Assembly: GCA_020722565.1 (NCBI GenBank)
Contig: DYKO01000003.1
Span: 124,001-188,000 of the forward strand
Length of the DNA: 64,000 nt
Source: Rikenella microfusus
Lineage (GTDB): Bacteria; Bacteroidota; Bacteroidia; Bacteroidales; Tenuifilaceae
Direction: 5' to 3'
A model generated the notes under the pieces. That model was given only the letters and a program-made list of their open reading frames with translations, did not search any database and was not told the DNA's origin. The translations under genes were made by a program, and so were the position numbers. Below are positions 36,732 through 46,769 of the stretch, in pieces (the stretch's first letter is position 1; every line of letters starts with the position of its first letter).

Positions 36732-39700
36732 ATGAGAAGTAAATACCTATACCGTTTATTATTTATAGTAATACTGAGCGGTAGTAGTTATACTGTTTTT
36801 TCGCAGTACAGCCCTGCTGGCATTGGAAATGCAAATGGATCAAATGAACAACCCAAAGTGGTAATGTGGCTCGATGCCTCAACCTTGGGTTTGAACAATA
36901 ATGACTTTGTAGATACCTGGACAGATATTTCGGGCAATAGTAACCATGCCACGGCACCATCGGCTGGCCAAAGGCCTATATTCAAGATCAATTACCTGAA
37001 TGGGTTCCCAGCAATTTCGTTTGATGCATCTAACAATAATATTCTAAATTTTGATGGAAGTATTTTGGTTGGTACAGATTTAACCGCAACCTTTGTGGCT
37101 GCACGCCGAACAAATGGCTATCAGCTATTTGTGGGGGGGACGTCAACTTCTGCAAACCGTAACATGCATATTGGTTGGCAAGACAATGCAGATAAATTTC
37201 TTTGCAATCATTGGGGCAATGATATATGGACAACAGTAAATGGTGGCGCAGGGAGTGGGGTAAACAGTTTTGGAATATTTACCAATCGTTTAGCTTCAAA
37301 CGAAGCGGCACCCCAACGAAGATTGTTTCAGAACGGACAGGAAAGGGGGAATATCAATAACCCCACCCAGCTATTAAGCTATCCAGGTGCTGGCTTGGCA
37401 AGTAGAAATGGGACTTACTATAACGTCGATATTGCTGAAGTAATATTTTACACGAATGCCTTAAATGCAGCCCAGCAAGTTATTCTTAACACAAATCTTT
37501 CCACAAAGTATGCTATTAATCTTGACGATGGAACTAACTATTATAGTAACGCCAATGGCTACATCATTGATCTTATTGGGATTGGTACAACCGATGGAGC
37601 GACAAAGCATTCCGTTACTGATCCTTCCTGCAAAGGGAATCTTTTATTACAGGAGTACAACAACTCATTGAACGAAACAAATGAGTTTGTTTTTGCAGCT
37701 CATAACGGTACCCCTCATGGCATCGACAATTCCGATTTACCCGATATAAGTCCAATTACATTAACCAACCGTTGGGCAAGGGTATATTACATTGAGCGAA
37801 TTCAAAATGGTACAATTGATGCTGGAACAACCGATATTAGTATTGGTTTTAATTTTTGGGGAACAGGCATTACACCCAATTTAACAAAAAAATACTATCT
37901 TCTATACCGTTCTGCTACCACAGGAACATTTGGAGTTGTATCTGGAGGTGTTGGTATTGTTAATGACAATAAGGTTTGGTTTAATATTTCTAGCGCAAAC
38001 TTCTTAAGTGGTTATTATACAATTGCTGAATCGAGCGAGGATGTTAGAACTTGGTATTCATACAACGATGGTTTGTGGAGCGATTTTAATACATGGAGCT
38101 TAAACCCCGATTATCCCAACAATCCTGCAAGTGAAATTCCGGGCTCTTTAGATCGAGTAGTTATAGTGAATTCAAAAACCGTTACTGTTTCCACATCGGT
38201 AGCCGCAGGGTCAATTGATGTTCAGAATGGTACCATTGATTTTGGTACCACTTCACCCAGTTCTTTTAATGCTATTATAGGACAATCAACCGGTAAAATA
38301 AAACTAGCCGCTGATAACTTCCCTATCGGGGATGCATCTAATTTCAATTCAAGCACTGGCGGTACTGTGGTTTATTATGGAACTGGTTATAATCTTACTA
38401 CTAATAGGACGTTTAATAATGTTGAGGTTGATCTTGATGCTTCGGGGAATACCCTTACCCTACTGGCAAATTACACTCTAAACGGCAACTTTAATGTAAA
38501 AACGGGAATTTTTAGAATTAATAATGATACCGAAACGAATGTACTTACTCTGGATGTAGCGGGAGACGTAAGTGTTGAAGCAAATGGTCAAATAAGCGTT
38601 GGGCTTGGTAACACGGTGGGAAGCTATAGCATTGCATCGAATAACGTCCCGGCAATTGGGTTATACCATAGCATAAATCATCAATTTCGTATTGGAGGAG
38701 ATCTTACAAATTACGGCACAATTAAACTTACGAACCAAACTGCTCCCGTATATAACGAATTTACCACCACAGGCGCAGCTACCCTTACTTTTTATGGTTC
38801 TCAAAACAATACCATGATGCTTTATGGTACTACCGATTTGTATGAACTTATAGTTGATAAGGGTATCGATAGAACATTTATCCTTGAGGTTTATAGTAGT
38901 AATTACAATAATTTTGGGCTATTTGGGCCAAACAATGTAGGTAGAGTAACTGGTGGTACCTATACTGCAGCAAATCCCGAGGTTCGGAAGACTCTATGGA
39001 TTAAGAATGGTACATTAAAGTTAACCGGAACAATTTTAATACCCTCCTTAAGCGAGGGTAATGCCGTTAGTGGAAATGGCGATTACCCAATACCGGGTAA
39101 CGGCAAGTTATGGATTGCTGGCCCTGACGTAAAAGTGTATTCCACTGCAAACAATACTTCGCAGGTACCTTCGGGAAGCACAGGTGTAAATACGGGTTCA
39201 AGTAACCAGGCCCTTTCGGTTTATGGGGAGTTTGAAATAACTGATGGATATTTTAATACCCGAAACTCTGCTGGTTTCATTTTTTGGTCTGAGGCCTCGG
39301 CTGTGGTAAAAATTGGGGGAGGCCTTTGCGATGTAGCACAATTCCGAAGCGCTCATGGGGGTACTGGAGGTAAAACTTCATTTATTATTTCTGGTGGTGA
39401 ACTTATGGTTCGGGGAAATAGACAATTTACATGGAACACCGATTATCAAACAGGATATGCTGTTAACCCAGATGGGGGAGGTGAAATAACCGGCACCTAT
39501 CCCACTTTTGGTATTATTGACTCCAGCGGGGTTTTCCAGATGACTAGTGGTAAAATTTATATTGCCCAAGCTTCGGGTAATAATGCTTATAATAACAATG
39601 CCTTTCTCATAGTATCCGATCTTACAAATCATACCGCCACTGGTGGTACCCTTTACCTTTTAATGAATAATAACGATAACTACGATTTATCGTCAAATGG

Positions 39701-42700
39701 CCCATTGTATAATGTGGAAACCCGTAAAATTTCTGGAACAGGACAGGCCAATGTTCACATGGGCAGCAACATAACCCTTAATGGGAGCTTAACACTAAAT
39801 AGTTACACCACACTACGTTCACGAAGGGAACATAGCAATTATAACAATGCAACCTATAGCTTAGAGGTGGCTCGCATATTTATAATAAACTCCAATGCTC
39901 AGTATTTAGCTTATGATAACACAACCACTCTGCTCGTAACTTATACCAGTAGCTTATCGGTTAATAATACCTCGCTTCAGCTGAATAATTTGACAATCAG
40001 GAATAACCCCAATTCTACCAATACCCGATTGAATTTAGCAGGTACCTTTACCGATCTTATTGTTAATAATCTTACCATTGAGGAAAGTGCTGTTTTAAGG
40101 CATTCAAACCAAAACATTCAGGTGAGAGGGAACCTATACAACTCAGGAACAATTGAACTGGATAATTCTGCAACAAACACAGGTAGGCTAATTTTAACCA
40201 ACAGGGGGATTGTAACGGGAATAACCATAACCGATCCCGGCAGCCATACAAGTATTCCTACAATTACCATTAGTGGCGGAGGTGGAAGCGGCGCAACTGC
40301 TGTACCCGTTTTTAATGGAATACCCTCATCTTCTAACGCTCTTCCTTTACTTGGTATTGTTGTAACAAATGCGGGAACGGGTTACACCTCTGTACCTACT
40401 GTTACTATTAGTAGCGGAGGAGCTACAGCAACGGCAACTATTAGTACACAACATGTTATAGGCGGTAATGGAAATGGTAATGTTGCTAATCTTGAGTTAA
40501 ATGAACCACATCCTTCAGCATCGCTTTCTGAAGTAACCACGAATATGGTAGCAAAACAAACCATAACCAATATACTATACCTGACCGATGGTATTTTGGA
40601 TATTAACGACAATAATTTGAATATTTCTGGAACTCTTGCCTCTGAAAACGAAAATGATTATGGTGAATTAAAAATGATTAGGATGCATGGTCACCATAGC
40701 GATTTAGGGGTAACGAGATTTATTTCAGCAAGCGGAACCTATCTTTTCCCTATAGGAACCTATAATAGTACCGCTGCTGCAAATAGGTATTGTTGGGCAA
40801 AACCAACATTATCGAATGTTCCCACGGGCGGTGGTTATATTGAAATTAATGCTGTTCCCAAGAAGTTACCCACTTTAGCATATTCAACCCCCGATAGGTA
40901 TCTCGTATATTATTGGCGGGTTCGCAGTAATGGTTTCAGCAGCACACCAGACATTCAAAATCAATTTTTATCATACGAAGCCGATTATACATGGACAGGG
41001 AACTTTAATAATTATATAATTGGCAAGGTGATAGGATATACTCGCTATGGCGATGGTAGTGGCGTTGATGATTTAGGCTCTTTAGATAACCCATCGACCG
41101 GGAAACGATTGCTTAACTATTCGGTTACTAAACCTCTGGAGACTGGTGAGTTTACTGCAGCATTTGCCCCCTATTTTAATGGAGAGGTTAGAGTTTTTTA
41201 CCTTTATAGGAATAACCAGGATTGGAGAACCGTAAATACGTGGTCAACCGAAAGGGGGGTTGATGTAAATAGTTATAGCGATTATCCTCAGGCGGGTGAT
41301 ATTGCAATAATAAGAAGAACTACCCCAGGAAGCTACTCTGGCATAGTTAAGATATCAAACGCCGAAGCAGCAGCACAGGTTATTTTTGATGCCGAAGGAG
41401 AATGGTCAAGCGGTTGTCCAAGGATTGAATTTACCAATTCTGCTTCATTTGGAAGTAACTTTGAAATAGTTACTGTTGCCTCTACGCATTCGGGAGGAAC
41501 ATTAAACTACGAAACCCATGGAGCAGTTGTCAAATTCGATCTTTTTACCGGTTATGCAGGAGAATTTCCAGTTGGTGACTTTGGCGACTTTTTTAACTAT
41601 CCCAATGCCCTTGTCATATTTAGCAATGTAGGATCAACCAATCCCATTACTCTGCCATCGTCTGTTACCGAGTATCCGCAGGTATGGTTTGATCCGCCAA
41701 GTAGTCTAATTTATTTACTCCCTGATACAAATGTTACCTTCCACGGTCGTGTTATTATTACCTATGGTCACGATTTGAGGTTAAACTCTGGGAGCCATGC
41801 AAGTGCAACATTTGAAAAACGTTTGGATATTGGGCATTCATTTGGGTCAGGGATTTTCTCTTTTCCGGGAACAGCCTCGGCCAACCAAACCGTAACGGCA
41901 ATGAGCAACATTAATTTAATCAATAATTCTCAGCTTAGAATATTAAATCCTACCAGTGGTGGCCGAACTCATAAGCTGCTTGCCCAGGGTTCAGTAAGCC
42001 TACAAACAGGTTGTTCTATTAACCTTGGCGATGGAAATTCTGCCAATACTAATGTTACTTTAGAACTAGGTGGTTCGGGTATTGATTCGCTTTATGCCGA
42101 TGGAACCGCAACCGTTACCTTGTCACGTTTAGCAATGAACAAGGGAGAGAATGCTTCGAACCAGTTTAAGTTTAACTGGCCATTTTCTCTTACCGGTCCT
42201 ACTAACGGAACATCTTCCGATAAAGCGCTTCAATTGCAAAACGGGACATTAGTGCTCAACCATTCTTCTATCGACATCAATATTAACTCTGGTGGAGAGG
42301 ATTTTATAATTCCCTCAACTGCAGGATTGTTAATAAATCAGGGAACTGTTAGGATTACCAATCCGGGTAGTAGTGGTATTTCCCTCGATGGTTCCCTTGG
42401 TATAGAGGGAGAGGGCGCCAATCAGGGTCGTTTGATACTTGATGGCGGTGCTGGTTCCGATAACTACATTCTCTACTCATCATCGGGTAATGCACAAATT
42501 GACGTTCGTGGGGGCTATCTTGAGGTGGGCTCTCAAATTCGCTCATCAACACTTAATAATTTAGGGGTACTGAAATACCGACAACTTGCCAAATCTGGAG
42601 CACCTACATCGAATGTAATAGTTGGTAAGCGCTCAGCCCCTATTTCTTCCCGTGGCGTATTTGAAATTATGAATCCTGGCAGCCTTTTTCAAATGTATAA

Positions 42701-45700
42701 CGGTACTTTAACCATTGTCCGAGGGCACGATGATGCTTCAACAGAAACCCGATCTGCACTTTACCTTGACCCCGAAACCTATGGTACCAATGAATGGCCT
42801 ACCATTCAAATTGGTTTAAACGGGACTACCCCTGCAGGAAATACAATCACCATTAATTCAACTCAAACACTGCCTTGCCTTACTATCGATCAAAACGTTT
42901 TGGCAAAACTTAGCATCAATGATTTAAGCGTACAGGGTAATATGGAAATCCGCTCAGGAGCCACATTCAATGGGAACAATCTAAGCCTTACTCTTTATAA
43001 AAACATTACCAATTCGGGTACAGCTGAAATATACACCGATTCACTTCTGTTTAATGGGACAGAACAAACGATAGCAGGAGCATTAACTGTAAATAATGTT
43101 GATATTAATTCTGAAATTTCTGCAACCCTTAACGCTGCGACATCCCTAACGGTTAATGGTAACTTGAATATCAATTCTGGCACATTAGACGATGGAGAAA
43201 ATCGCATCAGCCTCAAAGGCAACATTTATAATAATTCATCGCACACGAGTCCAAATTCAGCTGTAGGTGGTTTGCTTTTTAACGGTACTACCACCCAGCA
43301 CATTTATGGTACAGGCCAATTTGGACGGATTGAGATAGATAATATAAATAAGGTTTATTTGGAGAACAGCATCATGCTTAATAACCCACTTAAACTTACA
43401 AATGGTATTTTGCATATTCAATACCACAGGTTAAGCTTAGGTTTGAATGCTGACATTGAGGGATCGGGTTTTGATAGTACAAGGATGATTGCTGTTTATG
43501 GAGGAATGTTTGTGCCAACAGGTGTTTCCAAGCAGCTACCCGTACTGTCTGGTTCCAATCCTTCCAATCCTTACGATCCTTCTGACCCCGCCTATACGTG
43601 GAGTATGACTCTTCCAATAGGTGCTGATGATGGAACCAATCAGCGTTACATGCCGGTTGATTTATACCTGGCAAACAATAGTAATAGTGGTACGCTGCGC
43701 TTTATCCCTGTAAACACACCCCATCCAACATTTACCGATCCTGGCCAAACCGATCATGTTCTTAATCAGTACTGGGAGGTTGAAAGCGAAGATATATCGC
43801 AATTTACGTCTCTTATCCGAATGCACTATACCACCGATGCGGTTAAAGGAATTGAATCCGATTATATAGGCGCTAGCCTTTACGATGGAAATTGGAGCAA
43901 GTTCCTTGAATCTACAACTCCGCCTATTGTGGTTGTGGACGAGGCAAATAACTGGATTAATTTTGTTCATAACAACCAGAATTTAATTACAGGCGATTAT
44001 ACTGCAGGGGAGCCCGATTATATTCCAGATCAAGTTCCGCTGTATTACTCCCGACAAAATGGTGTATGGACCGATCCAAATACTTGGGATAGGGCGGATG
44101 GAGGTGTGGTTCCTCCTGGTGGACCTGTTGGACAGCGTGTTCATATCAGAACTGAACACACCGTAACAATGCCTAACAATTATATTCGTTCGTATCAGAC
44201 GGTTATTAATGGCCGCTTAGAACTTGGTAGTACTCTTAATCACATTCTGGGATATGTTAGTGGCTACGGAACACTTTCAACTAATACCAACTCCATCCCA
44301 ACGGGTAATTATACTGAATTTTTTAAGTGTGTTGGGGGGACCATGGAGTATGGAGGTACTACAGATTATACATTATCCGATAGATACACGCTATACAACA
44401 ATTTAATATTTAAAGGTTCTGGGGTAAGAAGCTTACCTGCAAATAAGGATATTACCGTTTGTAACAATTTGCAAATTCTGGAAACCGCAACGCTCAATAC
44501 TGTTGATAATCATTCATTAGCTATAGGTGGAAATGTTATAAAAGATGCCACAGCAACCTATACTGCAGAATATCCAAATCAAAGCACATTACTTAATGGA
44601 ACTTCTGTTGCCACTCTTTCAGGTTCCTTTAATGGTTCAACTGAAAATAGGTTCAACAACCTCATTGTTTCAAAGAATTCAACTTTTGCTGGTCCGGTTG
44701 ATGTGAATAAGTATTTGACAATGGAAAATGATGCAGTAATTTCAACAACCCAAACAAACCTTCTCCGCCTAACAAATGCTTCCTATGGTTTGGGAACTAT
44801 TAGTTCGGGTGGGTATATTGAAGGACCTCTTTCAATTAACAAATCAAATGGTAGCTCTCAGGACTTCCCAATTGGCCGAAATGGGAACAAAAAAGAAACA
44901 TCATTTCTAAACCTTAATCATGGCTCAGGTGAGAATTACTGGACAGCAGAGTACTATAATACCAATCTTGGATCGGGCTATTATGATGCTACTAACTATG
45001 ATTCCCCCATTACAAATGTATCCCTATCGGAGTATTGGGTACTTAAAGGCCCTGTAGGAGCTACTGCTCTGCTTCGATTTACTCTAACAGGAACAAGCGA
45101 TATTGCTGCCGGACTGGGTGATGGTAATCTTTCGAACCTAAGGGTTGTTCGATGGAACCCCTCAACATCTAAATGGGAGATTGTGGGTAGTAATGTTTCA
45201 ATAACTGGTACGGCAGCTAGTGGAACGGTTACTACTACTTCCTCGGTTACATTTGATGGTACTAATCAGTACTTTACTCTAGCCTCAGTTCAGTTGATTG
45301 TGGCTCCAACAGCACATATCACTTCAACCAATCAAAATATATGCGAAGGGTCTAACTACGATTTGATTATCGAACTAACGGGGAATGCCCCTTGGACTAT
45401 TAGCTATACCGATGGTACAAACACCTATAGCGGAGTTGTAATTAATTCTTCGCCCAATACCATTCCACAGACCCTATCGGTTGGGTCATATACATTTCAA
45501 ATAACCTCGCTGGTTGATAAGGATAATATTTCAGGAACCATTTACGGTTCCAACCCTGTAGTTAATGTTTATAAGATGCCTCTTACAACATTCAATCTTA
45601 CCAATACCGGGAATATTTGTGGCGGAACCACAACAAATATTTTACAGGATGGTTCTGAGAATGGGTTTAACTATGACCTTTACATCAATGGGGCACCCTA

Positions 45701-46229
45701 TGGATTAGAGCTTGCTGGTACAGGTAGTAACCTTACGTATTCTGATATTGACCAAGCGGGTAGCTACACGGTTTTGGCTTATAATCAACTAAATACATCA
45801 TGTGCCAGTTTCTTAGCCTCAAGTACAACCATTTCTCTAGGTTCAGCGGCTACTGCAGAGATAAAACAGCTACTAACCTCTTCATCTATTTGTGAAAACA
45901 ATGAGGTTCAATTCCGTATTGAGTTCACAGGAACACCTCCATTCAATTTCACGGTTTCGGATGGGCATGCCAATTCGTGGAACCAAACTGTTGATTTACC
46001 TGATTTAACTGGTACGGGACCCTATACCTACGATTACACCGTTCCTGTTAATCCTACATGGATTGCTCCAGATGCACCACCTACTGTTTATACCTATTCA
46101 ATAACCAGTATTACTGATAATTCTGGCTGTGGTGCTGGAACTGTAGTTGGAAATGACGTTAGTGTAAATGTTTACAAAATACCTGAAACCGGACCACAGT
46201 ACCATATACCCAATACTTTTGCGTTTTAA
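36732..46229 (+). CDS. Giant secreted multidomain protein 1 (3165 aa)
   Basis: 3165 residues, no premature stop. The signal peptide (1-24, ending TVFS) precedes Gln25. Residues about 42-255 form a LamG/concanavalin-like domain (VVMWLDASTLG.., FPAISFDASNNN). Three Trp-rich modules start near residues 445 (GLWSDFNTWS), 1496 (DWRTVNTWST) and 2444 (GVWTDPNTWD). Between them are long Asn/Thr/Gly-rich beta-helix-like stretches. Ig-like domains at about 2858 and 3039 each have the pattern x-I-C-E. It ends VYKIPETGPQYHIPNTFAF. No T9SS C-terminal sorting domain is recognisable. It is paralogous to the next gene. A surface-exposed or released adhesin-like or matrix protein is likely, but function is unknown. 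Confidence 0.85.
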   Translation: MRSKYLYRLLFIVILSGSSYTVFSQYSPAGIGNANGSNEQPKVVMWLDASTLGLNNNDFVDTWTDISGNSNHATAPSAGQRPIFKINYLNGFPAISFDASNNNILNFDGSILVGTDLTATFVAARRTNGYQLFVGGTSTSANRNMHIGWQDNADKFLCNHWGNDIWTTVNGGAGSGVNSFGIFTNRLASNEAAPQRRLFQNGQERGNINNPTQLLSYPGAGLASRNGTYYNVDIAEVIFYTNALNAAQQVILNTNLSTKYAINLDDGTNYYSNANGYIIDLIGIGTTDGATKHSVTDPSCKGNLLLQEYNNSLNETNEFVFAAHNGTPHGIDNSDLPDISPITLTNRWARVYYIERIQNGTIDAGTTDISIGFNFWGTGITPNLTKKYYLLYRSATTGTFGVVSGGVGIVNDNKVWFNISSANFLSGYYTIAESSEDVRTWYSYNDGLWSDFNTWSLNPDYPNNPASEIPGSLDRVVIVNSKTVTVSTSVAAGSIDVQNGTIDFGTTSPSSFNAIIGQSTGKIKLAADNFPIGDASNFNSSTGGTVVYYGTGYNLTTNRTFNNVEVDLDASGNTLTLLANYTLNGNFNVKTGIFRINNDTETNVLTLDVAGDVSVEANGQISVGLGNTVGSYSIASNNVPAIGLYHSINHQFRIGGDLTNYGTIKLTNQTAPVYNEFTTTGAATLTFYGSQNNTMMLYGTTDLYELIVDKGIDRTFILEVYSSNYNNFGLFGPNNVGRVTGGTYTAANPEVRKTLWIKNGTLKLTGTILIPSLSEGNAVSGNGDYPIPGNGKLWIAGPDVKVYSTANNTSQVPSGSTGVNTGSSNQALSVYGEFEITDGYFNTRNSAGFIFWSEASAVVKIGGGLCDVAQFRSAHGGTGGKTSFIISGGELMVRGNRQFTWNTDYQTGYAVNPDGGGEITGTYPTFGIIDSSGVFQMTSGKIYIAQASGNNAYNNNAFLIVSDLTNHTATGGTLYLLMNNNDNYDLSSNGPLYNVETRKISGTGQANVHMGSNITLNGSLTLNSYTTLRSRREHSNYNNATYSLEVARIFIINSNAQYLAYDNTTTLLVTYTSSLSVNNTSLQLNNLTIRNNPNSTNTRLNLAGTFTDLIVNNLTIEESAVLRHSNQNIQVRGNLYNSGTIELDNSATNTGRLILTNRGIVTGITITDPGSHTSIPTITISGGGGSGATAVPVFNGIPSSSNALPLLGIVVTNAGTGYTSVPTVTISSGGATATATISTQHVIGGNGNGNVANLELNEPHPSASLSEVTTNMVAKQTITNILYLTDGILDINDNNLNISGTLASENENDYGELKMIRMHGHHSDLGVTRFISASGTYLFPIGTYNSTAAANRYCWAKPTLSNVPTGGGYIEINAVPKKLPTLAYSTPDRYLVYYWRVRSNGFSSTPDIQNQFLSYEADYTWTGNFNNYIIGKVIGYTRYGDGSGVDDLGSLDNPSTGKRLLNYSVTKPLETGEFTAAFAPYFNGEVRVFYLYRNNQDWRTVNTWSTERGVDVNSYSDYPQAGDIAIIRRTTPGSYSGIVKISNAEAAAQVIFDAEGEWSSGCPRIEFTNSASFGSNFEIVTVASTHSGGTLNYETHGAVVKFDLFTGYAGEFPVGDFGDFFNYPNALVIFSNVGSTNPITLPSSVTEYPQVWFDPPSSLIYLLPDTNVTFHGRVIITYGHDLRLNSGSHASATFEKRLDIGHSFGSGIFSFPGTASANQTVTAMSNINLINNSQLRILNPTSGGRTHKLLAQGSVSLQTGCSINLGDGNSANTNVTLELGGSGIDSLYADGTATVTLSRLAMNKGENASNQFKFNWPFSLTGPTNGTSSDKALQLQNGTLVLNHSSIDININSGGEDFIIPSTAGLLINQGTVRITNPGSSGISLDGSLGIEGEGANQGRLILDGGAGSDNYILYSSSGNAQIDVRGGYLEVGSQIRSSTLNNLGVLKYRQLAKSGAPTSNVIVGKRSAPISSRGVFEIMNPGSLFQMYNGTLTIVRGHDDASTETRSALYLDPETYGTNEWPTIQIGLNGTTPAGNTITINSTQTLPCLTIDQNVLAKLSINDLSVQGNMEIRSGATFNGNNLSLTLYKNITNSGTAEIYTDSLLFNGTEQTIAGALTVNNVDINSEISATLNAATSLTVNGNLNINSGTLDDGENRISLKGNIYNNSSHTSPNSAVGGLLFNGTTTQHIYGTGQFGRIEIDNINKVYLENSIMLNNPLKLTNGILHIQYHRLSLGLNADIEGSGFDSTRMIAVYGGMFVPTGVSKQLPVLSGSNPSNPYDPSDPAYTWSMTLPIGADDGTNQRYMPVDLYLANNSNSGTLRFIPVNTPHPTFTDPGQTDHVLNQYWEVESEDISQFTSLIRMHYTTDAVKGIESDYIGASLYDGNWSKFLESTTPPIVVVDEANNWINFVHNNQNLITGDYTAGEPDYIPDQVPLYYSRQNGVWTDPNTWDRADGGVVPPGGPVGQRVHIRTEHTVTMPNNYIRSYQTVINGRLELGSTLNHILGYVSGYGTLSTNTNSIPTGNYTEFFKCVGGTMEYGGTTDYTLSDRYTLYNNLIFKGSGVRSLPANKDITVCNNLQILETATLNTVDNHSLAIGGNVIKDATATYTAEYPNQSTLLNGTSVATLSGSFNGSTENRFNNLIVSKNSTFAGPVDVNKYLTMENDAVISTTQTNLLRLTNASYGLGTISSGGYIEGPLSINKSNGSSQDFPIGRNGNKKETSFLNLNHGSGENYWTAEYYNTNLGSGYYDATNYDSPITNVSLSEYWVLKGPVGATALLRFTLTGTSDIAAGLGDGNLSNLRVVRWNPSTSKWEIVGSNVSITGTAASGTVTTTSSVTFDGTNQYFTLASVQLIVAPTAHITSTNQNICEGSNYDLIIELTGNAPWTISYTDGTNTYSGVVINSSPNTIPQTLSVGSYTFQITSLVDKDNISGTIYGSNPVVNVYKMPLTTFNLTNTGNICGGTTTNILQDGSENGFNYDLYINGAPYGLELAGTGSNLTYSDIDQAGSYTVLAYNQLNTSCASFLASSTTISLGSAATAEIKQLLTSSSICENNEVQFRIEFTGTPPFNFTVSDGHANSWNQTVDLPDLTGTGPYTYDYTVPVNPTWIAPDAPPTVYTYSITSITDNSGCGAGTVVGNDVSVNVYKIPETGPQYHIPNTFAF

Positions 46230-46276
46230 TTTTTTAAATGACAAAAGCGATGGATAATTCAGGACTTTTTACACTT

Positions 46277-46343
46277 GTCATCCCGAGCGCAGTCGAGGGA
46301 TCTGTTAAAAGGGCGAGAGATGCTTCACTGCGTTAAGCATGAC
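46277..46343. repeat. Dispersed palindromic repeat, copy 2a
   Basis: GTCATCCCGAGCGCAGTCGA.. and the right arm AGAGATGCTTCACTGCG..GCATGAC are imperfect reverse complements with GTCAT/ATGAC ends. It begins 48 bases after the stop of giant gene 1 and resembles copies at 9171-9343. Confidence 0.8.
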
Positions 46344-46377
46344 AACGAAGAGTGTAGCGTAGAATACCATGTTTTTA

Positions 46378-46445
46378 GTCATCCTGAGCGAAGCAAAGGA
46401 TCTCTTTCTAATGTAGTAGGGATGCATCGGCAGGCTCAACGTGAC
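46378..46445. repeat. Dispersed palindromic repeat, copy 2b
   Basis: GTCATCCTGAGCGAAGCAAA.., then GGATCTC, with right arm GGGATGCATCGGCAGGCTCA followed by ACGTGAC. It follows copy 2a after 34 bases. Confidence 0.75.
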
Positions 46446-46769
46446 AAGAGGAGCGTGGCATGTAGGCAAGTAAACATAAGCCTTTTTAGTTGTCCAATAA
46501 ACATTGTTAAACTAGGAAATCTTAAACTAATTGTTATATTAATAGCCAATCCTGAACCAATGCTACCAAATCGTCATATTTTAGTGTTAAATATATATCG
46601 GACATTATAAAGGTTTCTTGGGGAGAATTTTGTTTAAAAGAATTAGTATTGCTTAATATTGTAACCTTATGGTTAATTTTACGATATAATACTGATGATA
46701 GTTTGAAATTTTTAAGTACAAACTATTAAGTAATAAGATTACTTATCAAACGAATAAAAATTTATAAAT
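46446..46769. other. Intergenic region before giant gene 2
   Basis: AT-rich, with no coding frame and no full promoter consensus visible. Together with the repeat pair it makes a 540-base spacer between the two giant genes. Confidence 0.45.

Noticed and set aside
46230-46276. Frameshifted continuation of giant 1 that would add a T9SS domain
   Set aside because: The other frames after the stop give no recognisable sorting domain, and gene 2 ends at the same motif, so the end is probably genuine.
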